A DNA stretch of 64,000 bases from Oceanospirillaceae bacterium (lineage in GTDB: Bacteria > Pseudomonadota > Gammaproteobacteria > Pseudomonadales > Balneatricaceae), in assembly GCA_013373085.1 (NCBI GenBank), contig JABXIM010000036.1:1-64000 (forward strand), given 5' to 3'. Under the pieces are notes generated by a model, which saw only the letters and a program-made list of their open reading frames with translations, made no database searches and was not told the DNA's origin. Below, piece after piece: positions 23,751-31,124 of this stretch. Made by a program: the position numbers and the translations under genes. Every line of letters begins with the position of its first letter. The first letter of the stretch is position 1.

Positions 23751-24614
23751 ATGCAACCGATCGTCACACACTTCTTCGACGAGCCGACATTCACCTTCAG
23801 CTATGTGGTTCAGGATCCCAACTCCCGCCACTGCGCCATCGTCGACTCGGTACTCGACTTCGATTACGCCGCCGGCCGCACGTCGACGGCATCTGCCGAC
23901 GCTATCCTGGCGTTCATCGATCGCGAAGGGCTCGAAGTCGACTGGATTCTGGAAACCCATGTCCACGCCGACCACCTGTCCGCTGCCGAATACCTGCGTC
24001 AGAAAACCGCAGCGCCGCTCGCAATTGGCAGCCATATCCGCACGGTGCAGGACACCTTCGCCAGGATCTTCAACGCCGAATCCACATTCGCCCACGACGG
24101 CAGCCAGTTCGACCGTCTGCTCGACGACGGCGACGAAATCCGGATCGGCGACCTGGTCGGGCGCGCCATCCATACGCCGGGCCATACGCCGGCCTGCATG
24201 ACCTACCTGTTCGGCGACGCGGCTTTCGTCGGCGATACCCTGTTCATGCCGGACTACGGCACCGCCCGCTGCGACTTCCCCGGCGGCGACGCAACGATGC
24301 TGTACCAGTCGATTCAGAAGCTGTTCCGGCTGCCGGACGAGACGCGGCTGTTTATGTGTCACGACTACAGGGCACCGGGACGGGACGAGTATCTGCACGA
24401 AACCACCGTCGCGGCCGAACGCCGGCACAATGTCCATGTACACCAGGGCATCGGCGAAAGCGACTTCGTGCGCATGCGCACCGAGCGCGACCGCACCCTG
24501 GATATGCCGCGTCTCATCCTGCCATCGGTACAGGTGAACATGCGTGCCGGCCGGATGCCGCCGGCGGAGGACAACGGCCAGGTTTATCTGAAGGTGCCGA
24601 TCGACCTGCTTTGA
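23751..24614 (+). CDS. Persulfide dioxygenase-type MBL-fold hydrolase
   Basis: About 287 residues, a metallo-beta-lactamase fold enzyme of the ETHE1/Blh group that oxidises glutathione persulfide to sulfite. The metal motif is THVHADH (H70, H72, D74, H75), followed by HTPGHTPACMTY, GDTLFMPDYGTARCDFPGGD and FMCHDY. The ATG at 23751 is preferred to the GTG at 23742 on ribosome-site spacing. In many bacteria Blh carries an N-terminal DUF442 domain; here that domain is absent and is instead on the next gene. First gene of a three-gene sulfide operon. Confidence 0.88.
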   Translation: MQPIVTHFFDEPTFTFSYVVQDPNSRHCAIVDSVLDFDYAAGRTSTASADAILAFIDREGLEVDWILETHVHADHLSAAEYLRQKTAAPLAIGSHIRTVQDTFARIFNAESTFAHDGSQFDRLLDDGDEIRIGDLVGRAIHTPGHTPACMTYLFGDAAFVGDTLFMPDYGTARCDFPGGDATMLYQSIQKLFRLPDETRLFMCHDYRAPGRDEYLHETTVAAERRHNVHVHQGIGESDFVRMRTERDRTLDMPRLILPSVQVNMRAGRMPPAEDNGQVYLKVPIDLL

Positions 24615-24716
24615 CCGCACAGGCGCCGTGCCGGAGGCCGCGCCAGGCAACCGACACCGCTGCTTGCCGCAGGGACGCACCATCCATTGCCAGCTATAAC
24701 GATTACGAGGTGCAAG

Positions 24717-26456
24717 ATGGACGTTCGACAGCTTACCCCCTTCCTCAGCGTCAGCCCGCAACTCACACCGGCCGATGTCGGCCTCGCCGCCGCCGCAGGC
24801 TTCAAGGCGATCGTCTGCAATCGGCCGGAACGGGAAAGCGAGGATCAGCCGGCCAACGACGATATCCAGGCCGCCTGCGAGCGCCATGGGCTGGCATGGC
24901 ACTATCTTCCGGTTGTCTCCGGCCAGATCACCGATGCCGACGTAGCCGCCTTTCGCGAGCTGATGAATGTGTTACAGGGACCGGTGCTGGCCTTCTGCCG
25001 CACCGGCACCCGCAGCACAACGCTATGGGCGCTGAGCGAGGCACCTCATCTGGATGCTGCGGCCATCCTTAACACCGCCTCGGCGGCCGGCTACGATCTT
25101 ACCGGGCTGCGCGAGCGCCTGCGGGCCCTGGCCGGGAGGACGGAAGCGATGCCGGGCATGTCCGGCCCGCGCCACGATGTACTGATCGTCGGCGGTGGCG
25201 CCGGCGGGCAGGCGGTCGCCGGCAGCCTGCTGCGGCGCCAGCCGGACCTCGACATCGCCATCGTCGAGCCGCGCACCGAGCACTATTACCAGCCGGGCTG
25301 GACCCTGGTCGGCGGCGGCGTCTTCGACCGGCGCGACACCGTGCGTCCGATGGAAAAGGTGATGCCCGAGGACGTGAAATGGTACCGGGCGGCAGCCGCC
25401 GCTTTCCAACCGGAGCATCAGCAACTGGTACTCGAGGACGGCGAACGCATCGGCTACCGTGTCCTGGTGGTCGCCCCCGGCCTGCAGCTTGACTGGGATG
25501 CCATCCCTGGCCTGCGCGACACTCTCGGCTGCAACGGCGTTACCTCCAACTATCTGTTCGACCTCGCACCCTACACCTGGGAACTGGTGCAGAACCTTCG
25601 TGGTGGTCGCGCGCTGTTCACCCAGCCGCCGATGCCGATCAAGTGCGCCGGCGCGCCGCAGAAGGCGATGTACCTGGCCTGCGACCACTGGTCCCGGCAG
25701 CAGCGTCTAAAATATATCGACGTCGAATTCTGCACCGCAGGCGCGGCACTGTTCGGCGTCGCCGACTACGTGCCGGCACTGATGGACTACGTGCAGAAAT
25801 ACGGCATCCGCCTCAACCTGCAGCACAACCTGCTGGCGGTCGATGGCCCGGCCCGGACCGCGACCTTCAAGGTCAGCGATGCCGAAGGCCACAGCCGTGA
25901 GGTGGAAAAGCCGTTCGACATGCTGCACGTCTGCCCGCCGCAGAAGGCGCCGGCCTTCATCAGCGCCAGCCCGCTGGCCGACGCGGACGGCTGGCTGGCA
26001 CTCGATCCGCAAACGCTGCAGCACAAGCGTTACGGCGATATCTTCGGCCTTGGCGATGCCGGCAACACGCCCAACGCCAAGACCGCCGCGGCGGTGCGCA
26101 AGCAGGCACCGGTGGTGGCCGAGAACGTGATCCGGGCACTGCTCGGCGAAGCCCCGCGCGCCGTCTACGACGGTTACGGCTCCTGCCCGCTGACCGTAGA
26201 ACGCGGCAAGATCGTGCTGGCCGAATTCGGCTACGGCGGCAAACTGCAACCGACCTTCCCGACCTGGCTGGTGGAGGGGCGCCATCCCAGCCGCCTGGCC
26301 TGGCTGCTGAAGGAAAAGCTGCTGCCCTGGATCTACTGGAACGCCATGCTGAAAGGCCGCGAGTGGCTTGCCGGTCCCCAGCTGCTGGAGCACCGCCCGG
26401 CACAACATGAAGCCGCGTCCGCCTGCGATTTCGGCGACCGCAAACAGGAAAGCTGA
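24717..26456 (+). CDS. DUF442 (sulfurtransferase-like) - sulfide:quinone oxidoreductase fusion
   Basis: About 579 residues. Residues 1-110 are a DUF442/TIGR01244 phosphatase-rhodanese-like domain with the active loop FCRTGTRST. After a short linker, residues ~145-560 form an SQR: FAD motif DVLIVGGGAGGQAVAGSLL, the segment GWTLVGGG, a redox Cys in IKCAGAPQK, and a C-terminal GSCPLTVERGK. SQR oxidises sulfide at the membrane and passes electrons to quinone; DUF442 is thought to handle the persulfide product. The start at 24717 has a nearby ribosome site (ACGAGG). Fusion puts sulfide oxidation and sulfane handling in one chain, beside the dioxygenase that completes the route. Confidence 0.88.
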   Translation: MDVRQLTPFLSVSPQLTPADVGLAAAAGFKAIVCNRPERESEDQPANDDIQAACERHGLAWHYLPVVSGQITDADVAAFRELMNVLQGPVLAFCRTGTRSTTLWALSEAPHLDAAAILNTASAAGYDLTGLRERLRALAGRTEAMPGMSGPRHDVLIVGGGAGGQAVAGSLLRRQPDLDIAIVEPRTEHYYQPGWTLVGGGVFDRRDTVRPMEKVMPEDVKWYRAAAAAFQPEHQQLVLEDGERIGYRVLVVAPGLQLDWDAIPGLRDTLGCNGVTSNYLFDLAPYTWELVQNLRGGRALFTQPPMPIKCAGAPQKAMYLACDHWSRQQRLKYIDVEFCTAGAALFGVADYVPALMDYVQKYGIRLNLQHNLLAVDGPARTATFKVSDAEGHSREVEKPFDMLHVCPPQKAPAFISASPLADADGWLALDPQTLQHKRYGDIFGLGDAGNTPNAKTAAAVRKQAPVVAENVIRALLGEAPRAVYDGYGSCPLTVERGKIVLAEFGYGGKLQPTFPTWLVEGRHPSRLAWLLKEKLLPWIYWNAMLKGREWLAGPQLLEHRPAQHEAASACDFGDRKQES

Positions 26457-26459
26457 GCG

Positions 26460-28277
26460 ATGCTCGACCGTTATCTGCCGATCCTCGGCTGGCTCAAGAC
26501 CTATGACCGCGGCAGCCTGACCAGCGACCTGGTGGCGGCGCTGATCGTCACCGTGATGCTGATCCCGCAGTCGCTGGCGTACGCGCTGCTGGCCGGGCTG
26601 CCGGCCGAGGTCGGTCTCTACGCCAGTATCCTCCCGCTGGTGGCCTATACGATCTTCGGCACCAGCCGCACCCTGGCGGTCGGTCCGGTAGCGGTGGTTT
26701 CACTGATGACCGCCGCCGCCATCGGCAACCTGGCGCTGCCCGACAGCGACGCCTATCTTGCGGCCGCCGTGGCGCTGGCGTTCATCTCAGGCCTGCTGCT
26801 GATCGCCATGGGCGTACTGCGACTCGGTCTGATCGCCAACTTCCTCAGCCATCCGGTGATCTCGGCGTTCATTACCGCGTCCGGCCTGATCATCGCCGCC
26901 AGCCAGCTCAAGCATATCCTCGGTGTCGACGCCGGCGGCGACAACCTGTTCGAGATTCTGGTCGCCCTCGGCGCCCAGCTCGGCCATACCCACCTGCCGA
27001 CGCTGGCCCTCGGCGCCGGCGCCGTGGTGTTTCTGTTCTGGGTCCGCTCCCGGCTCAAGCCGCTGCTGGTACGTGCCGGCCTTAAGCCCCGGCTGGCCGA
27101 CCTGCTGGCCAAGGCCGGACCGGTGCTGGCGGTCGCGGTGACAACGCTGATCACCGCCGGCGCCGATCTGGCGACACAGGGGGTGCGCGTGGTCGGCACG
27201 GTACCCCAGGGCCTGCCGTCCCTCGGTTTACCGGACTTCGATGCCGCACTCTGGCAGCAGCTGTTCGTATCGGCGCTGCTGATCAGCCTGGTCGGCTTCG
27301 TCGAATCGGTATCGGTGGCGCAGACACTGGCGGCCAAACGGCGCCAGCGCATCAGCCCGGACCAGGAGCTGATCGGTCTCGGCAGCGCCAATATTGCGTC
27401 ATCGATCTCCGGCGGTTTCCCGGTGACCGGGGGCTTCTCGCGCTCAGTGGTCAACTTCGACGCCGGTGCCGAAACCCCGGCAGCCGGCGCTTTTACCGCG
27501 GTCGGCATCGCGCTGGTGACGCTGCTGCTGACGCCGCTAATCGAATTTCTGCCCAAGGCCACGCTGGCGGCCACCATTATCGTCGCGGTGCTGTCGCTGG
27601 TGGATTTCGGCGCTCTCAAGCGCACCTGGGCCTACTCACGCAGCGACTTCACGGCGATGCTGGCAACGCTGTTGCTGACCCTGCTGGAGGGCGTGGAGCT
27701 GGGCATTATCGCCGGCGTTGGCCTGTCGCTGCTGCTGTACCTCTACCGCACCAGCAAGCCCCACAGCGCCCTGGTCGGCAAAATGCCGGGCAGCGAGCAC
27801 TTCCGCAATGTCGACCGGCACGCGGTCGAGACCGATCCGCGGGTCCTGACGCTACGCGTGGACGAAAGCCTGTACTTTGCCAACGCCCGCTTTCTCGAGG
27901 ACCGGATAGAAGCACTGGTGGCGGATAACCCGCGGGTCGAGCACCTGGTACTGATGTGCCCGGCGGTGAACCTTATCGACGCGTCTGCGCTGGAAAGCCT
28001 CGAAGCGATCAACCAGCGCCTCAAGGACAGTGGTGTGCATTTTCACCTGTCTGAAGTGAAAGGGCCGGTGATGGACGCGCTGAAGCATAGCCCGCTGCTC
28101 AGGGAACTGACCGGCAAGGTGTTCCTGAGCCAGTACGATGCCTGGCGCGAGCTGCGAGCGGATCAGCCACGGGAGAACATCGCCACCATCATGCCCAGCG
28201 ATGACAGCTTGCGCGACTCGACCAGTTCGTCCTGCAACGGGTGCAGCCGGTCGTGGGACAGTTGCAACTCGCCATAG
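26460..28277 (+). CDS. SulP/SLC26-family anion permease with STAS domain, altered C-terminus
   Basis: A 605-residue permease with about 10-12 membrane segments (residues ~20-420), including the SulP signature region MLIPQSLAYALLAGLPAEVG, GFPVTGGFSRSVVNF and a C-terminal STAS domain (about 450-560; VLTLRVDESLYFANARFLED and CPAVNLIDASALESLE). It starts 3 bases after the SQR stop, completing the operon; it may export sulfite or sulfate or import an anion. The last ~30 residues, rich in Ser and Cys (STSSSCNGCSRSWDSCNSP), look non-native, because they are read antisense through a histidine-kinase gene remnant. Confidence 0.9.
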   Translation: MLDRYLPILGWLKTYDRGSLTSDLVAALIVTVMLIPQSLAYALLAGLPAEVGLYASILPLVAYTIFGTSRTLAVGPVAVVSLMTAAAIGNLALPDSDAYLAAAVALAFISGLLLIAMGVLRLGLIANFLSHPVISAFITASGLIIAASQLKHILGVDAGGDNLFEILVALGAQLGHTHLPTLALGAGAVVFLFWVRSRLKPLLVRAGLKPRLADLLAKAGPVLAVAVTTLITAGADLATQGVRVVGTVPQGLPSLGLPDFDAALWQQLFVSALLISLVGFVESVSVAQTLAAKRRQRISPDQELIGLGSANIASSISGGFPVTGGFSRSVVNFDAGAETPAAGAFTAVGIALVTLLLTPLIEFLPKATLAATIIVAVLSLVDFGALKRTWAYSRSDFTAMLATLLLTLLEGVELGIIAGVGLSLLLYLYRTSKPHSALVGKMPGSEHFRNVDRHAVETDPRVLTLRVDESLYFANARFLEDRIEALVADNPRVEHLVLMCPAVNLIDASALESLEAINQRLKDSGVHFHLSEVKGPVMDALKHSPLLRELTGKVFLSQYDAWRELRADQPRENIATIMPSDDSLRDSTSSSCNGCSRSWDSCNSP

Positions 28278-28288
28278 TCCTGCTGCAA
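28163..28288 (-). pseudogene. Histidine-kinase fragment (HisKA-proximal), overlapping the SulP 3' end
   Basis: Reading the minus strand from 28288 to the stop at 28163-28165 gives about 41 residues ending LQDELVESRKLSSLG and then MMVAMFSRG. This matches the coiled linker and H-box approach of sensor kinases (LQ..LVESEKLASLG.MVAG.AHE), cut off just before the phospho-accepting His. Nothing upstream or downstream continues it. It is a fossil left when a neighbouring kinase gene was deleted, and it now supplies the 3' end of the SulP frame on the other strand. Confidence 0.65.
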
Positions 28289-28414
28289 CGTCGGTGGTGA
28301 CCGGCGCGGTCACCGCAACGCAGTCCGCCAGAAGCATACGGCGCGTGCGCGGCGAGAGCGCCCTCAACGGCATCGGCCCCAGGGTACCGGGACTAAGGGA
28401 CACTGCATGTTCGA

Positions 28415-28888
28415 TCAGCGTGCCTGGCGCGTCTTCTCGGCCTGCCAGTCACGGATTTTCTGCGGCCAGCGGCTCTTGATGAACGCCAGTACCGCGGCAA
28501 TGTCGTCATCGCCGAGCCGTTCGCCAAAGGCCGGCATGTCGCTCTCGTAGCCCGGCGGCGCCTGCGGCGGCACCATGCCATCGCGGATGATGTCGAACAG
28601 CAGCCGATCCGGGTGATGCCAGGTATGTCCGCTCTGGTCATGGGGCGGCGCCGGCATGCGGCCGTTCGGCATCGGCTTTTGCCAGTCCGGCTGTCCCTGA
28701 AGGTGGGTACCGTGGCAGCTGGCACAATTTTCCTGATATATCTCTTCACCGGCCGCGACCTGGGCTACATCCCCCGGGTCCGCGACAATCCCCGGCGTCG
28801 ATCGCCACTGTACCAGCAGACTGGCCACGACAACGGCGACGCCGGCGGCCATGACCAGCCGGGGCAGCAGGCGCGATGTCTTTTTCAT
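28415..28888 (-). CDS. Membrane-anchored c-type cytochrome
   Basis: About 157 residues. An N-terminal membrane or signal segment (residues ~8-28) is followed by a single haem-binding motif CASCH (about residues 53-57) and a distal Met candidate in SDMPAFGERLGDDDIAAVLAF. The fold is of the class I cytochrome c type that pairs with copper- and oxidase-related genes. The start at 28888 is preceded by AAGGGG at 6 bases; the upstream in-frame ATG at 28894 is too close to it. It sits downstream of a DUF411 gene in the same direction, with a 5-11-base gap, so they form an operon. Confidence 0.82.
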   Translation of the reverse strand: MKKTSRLLPRLVMAAGVAVVVASLLVQWRSTPGIVADPGDVAQVAAGEEIYQENCASCHGTHLQGQPDWQKPMPNGRMPAPPHDQSGHTWHHPDRLLFDIIRDGMVPPQAPPGYESDMPAFGERLGDDDIAAVLAFIKSRWPQKIRDWQAEKTRQAR

Positions 28889-28899
28889 CACCATCCCCT

Positions 28900-29334
28900 T
28901 TACTCCGTGGCGAACACGCGGGGCATCCCCGCGCTCAGCTCATAGATTTTGAACGGCGCCGTTTTCTGGCCAGACATGCCCGGCGAGCCCTGCGGCATAC
29001 CCGGCAATGCGATGCCGGTTATCGCGGGGCGCTCATCCAGCAGCCGGCGAATCGACGCGACCGGAACATGGCCCTCGACGACATAGCCATCGATCACCAG
29101 TGTATGGCAGCTTTGCAGCGATGCCGGCACGCCATGCTCTCGTTTGAGCTCGGTCAGGCGGTCGCTTTCGACCACCTCTACGTCGAAGCCATGGTCGCGC
29201 AGATAATCGGCATGGCCGCTGCAGCAACCGCATTGAGCACGTTTATACAGGGTAGCGGTGAGCGCTTCACCGGCCTGGAGGACGCCGGACAGCATCAGGC
29301 CGGCCGCGAGGGAAATCGTCTTGATTAGGTTCAT
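28900..29334 (-). CDS. DUF411 periplasmic metal-binding protein
   Basis: A 144-residue exported protein with a signal peptide (MNLIKTISLAAGLMLSGVLQ, cleavage near QAG). The mature part begins with the DUF411 signature TLYKRAQCGCCSGHADYL and continues with VPASLQSCHTLVIDGYVVEGHVP and GIALPGMPQGSPGM, all standard for the family. DUF411 proteins are found in copper-resistance loci and are thought to bind copper in the periplasm. Located between a small DUF2946-like gene and a cytochrome c gene. Confidence 0.88.
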   Translation of the reverse strand: MNLIKTISLAAGLMLSGVLQAGEALTATLYKRAQCGCCSGHADYLRDHGFDVEVVESDRLTELKREHGVPASLQSCHTLVIDGYVVEGHVPVASIRRLLDERPAITGIALPGMPQGSPGMSGQKTAPFKIYELSAGMPRVFATE

Positions 29335-29431
29335 TTCACTGATTCCGCATAGGATGGAACGTTACCCATGGGCACGTTTGTCGAAAGTCATCGCCTGCGG
29401 GCACCGTCTGGTACGCCACGGGCAAGATTGG

Positions 29432-29779
29432 TCAGGCGGTCAGCAATAAACGCGGAGGCTGCAGCTCTGGAGAAGCATCTGGGCCAGGATGGAAAAGCGG
29501 TGTATATGCACGCCCGGTGTGCGGGACAACAGCGCCAGCGGGCAGGCCACCGCCGACGGCCAAGGCCGCCGTGCCACTGCACAAACCATCGGCACAGTCT
29601 GACGCCGGGCTCCCGCTGCTGCAATCGTCACAATGGTCGGACATCGACATCGTCATGGACACCATCGGTCCGGGCGGGTCGATCACCAGACGCGTCTGAG
29701 CCAGCTGCAATGCGAGCGCCAGCGTCAGAACAATCAGCATCAGTGCCGCCAGCAGGCGGTGGAGGCGTAGCGGTTTCAT
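29432..29779 (-). CDS. Small membrane protein, DUF2946-like, probably copper-related
   Basis: 115 residues. One N-terminal membrane helix (about 8-27) is followed by a Met/His/Cys-rich stretch (SMTMSMSDHCDDCSSGSPAS, then DCADGLC) that could bind copper, and a short C-terminal part. This layout resembles DUF2946 proteins that travel with copper genes. It is the first gene of the presumed cluster with DUF411 and cytochrome c. Assignment by composition and neighbours, so moderate. Confidence 0.6.
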   Translation of the reverse strand: MKPLRLHRLLAALMLIVLTLALALQLAQTRLVIDPPGPMVSMTMSMSDHCDDCSSGSPASDCADGLCSGTAALAVGGGLPAGAVVPHTGRAYTPLFHPGPDASPELQPPRLLLTA

Positions 29780-29849
29780 ATCGGCCGGATTAAAGCACGC
29801 CCCGTCGCGACCGACAAGGCGGTGGCGACGGGGTGCGCTGGCGCCGTCC

Positions 29850-30923
29850 TTACCCCTTGCGGTTCACGTAGTAATAGTTCTGGATATCGTGCTCCAGTTG
29901 ATGCACGTCGGTGCGGGCGAAACCGGCTTCCCGCAGCATCTCGACGGCCAACTCACGGCCCCAGACCGTACCAAGCCCGCGCCCGCCCTGCCCCAGGGAT
30001 ACCGACATGCAGTGCATGCAGGAGAGGGCATAGAGCGTCGGAGCCAGCGGGTGGTCAAGATTGTTCTCGAGCCGGCTGGATGCGGCGATATCGACCATCA
30101 GGAAGACGCCCTCCGGTCTCAGGGCCCGTGCCGCCGCAGCCAGTACCCGCTCCGGATGAGCCTGGTCGTGAATCGCGTCGAATGCCGTAATCAAGTCGAA
30201 GCGGCCGGTGTCTTCGATAGCGGCGACATTGCGGACCGAGAACACAATGTTGTCCAGCCGCAGCCGGTCGGCCTCACGCCGGGCGTTGTCGATCGCTTGC
30301 GGCGACAGGTCGTAGCCAACGAAACGGCTGTCGGGATAGCGACGCGCCATCGACAGCAGCGCCCGTCCCGATCCGCACCCCAGGTCGAGCACCTCGATAC
30401 CTTGTATCAGGCGTGCTTCCAGCCTGTCCACCAGCGGCAGTATATGACTGAACAGGTTGCACACCACGGCCTGGCCACTGTCTTCGGCCATAACCCGATG
30501 AAAGCCCGGGTACTCCTCGTAACGCAAGCCGCCCCCCTCACGGAAGCACTCGAGCACCCGATCCTCGACGCTGCCCAGCATCGGCAGATACTGGGCGATC
30601 ACGGCCAGATTGTTGGGACTGGCCGCCCGGGTCAAGAAGGCGGCATGGGAATCGGGCAGGTGATACTGCTGTTCATCCGGGTCATACAGCACAACACCGG
30701 ATACCACCACGGCCCCGAGCCATTCCCGGACGTAACGTTCATTGAGGCCGGCTCGCGCTGCGATGGCATCGCTCGTCGCCGGCGCCATGCCGGCCAGCGT
30801 GTCGAACAGCCCGCTGCGGTGCCCCAGTGACAACATCTGATTGACGGCCGCCGCGTTGACGGTTTGCAACAGTTTTTCGGCAAAGGCTTCTTCGGGCAGG
30901 GCCTGGGTACAAAGACGACACAT
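29850..30923 (-). CDS. SAM-dependent methyltransferase with N-terminal winged-helix domain
   Basis: About 357 residues. The N-terminal part (about 15-110) is a winged-helix, O-methyltransferase-type dimerisation domain (NQMLSLGHRSGLFDTLAG, then LNERYVREWLGA). The catalytic domain has motif I VLDLGCGSGRALLSMARR (about residue 178) and LITAFDAIHDQAHP. GGAGGAAATGCC precedes the ATG at 30923; the open frame runs further upstream to 31007 without a ribosome site. The protein resembles Rv2258c-like and small-molecule methyltransferases. It is divergent from a giant regulator, which may control it. Substrate unknown. Confidence 0.82.
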   Translation of the reverse strand: MCRLCTQALPEEAFAEKLLQTVNAAAVNQMLSLGHRSGLFDTLAGMAPATSDAIAARAGLNERYVREWLGAVVVSGVVLYDPDEQQYHLPDSHAAFLTRAASPNNLAVIAQYLPMLGSVEDRVLECFREGGGLRYEEYPGFHRVMAEDSGQAVVCNLFSHILPLVDRLEARLIQGIEVLDLGCGSGRALLSMARRYPDSRFVGYDLSPQAIDNARREADRLRLDNIVFSVRNVAAIEDTGRFDLITAFDAIHDQAHPERVLAAAARALRPEGVFLMVDIAASSRLENNLDHPLAPTLYALSCMHCMSVSLGQGGRGLGTVWGRELAVEMLREAGFARTDVHQLEHDIQNYYYVNRKG

Positions 30924-31124
30924 GGCATTTCCTCCAATCATCGAGTCGGGATGACCAGGGCGGCAACTCGCCGCCCTCTGAATCACAGTCTCGTCGGGAG
31001 CCGTCAACGGCCAGCACCCGCCGGCGTCAACGGAGCGTCAATCCTGCCAAATTGCCGCCTCGCGCCCTTTCGGCCGCACCGCAAGCGTAATAGCATTGAA
31101 AGCAGATCCCAACGGGACAGAATC

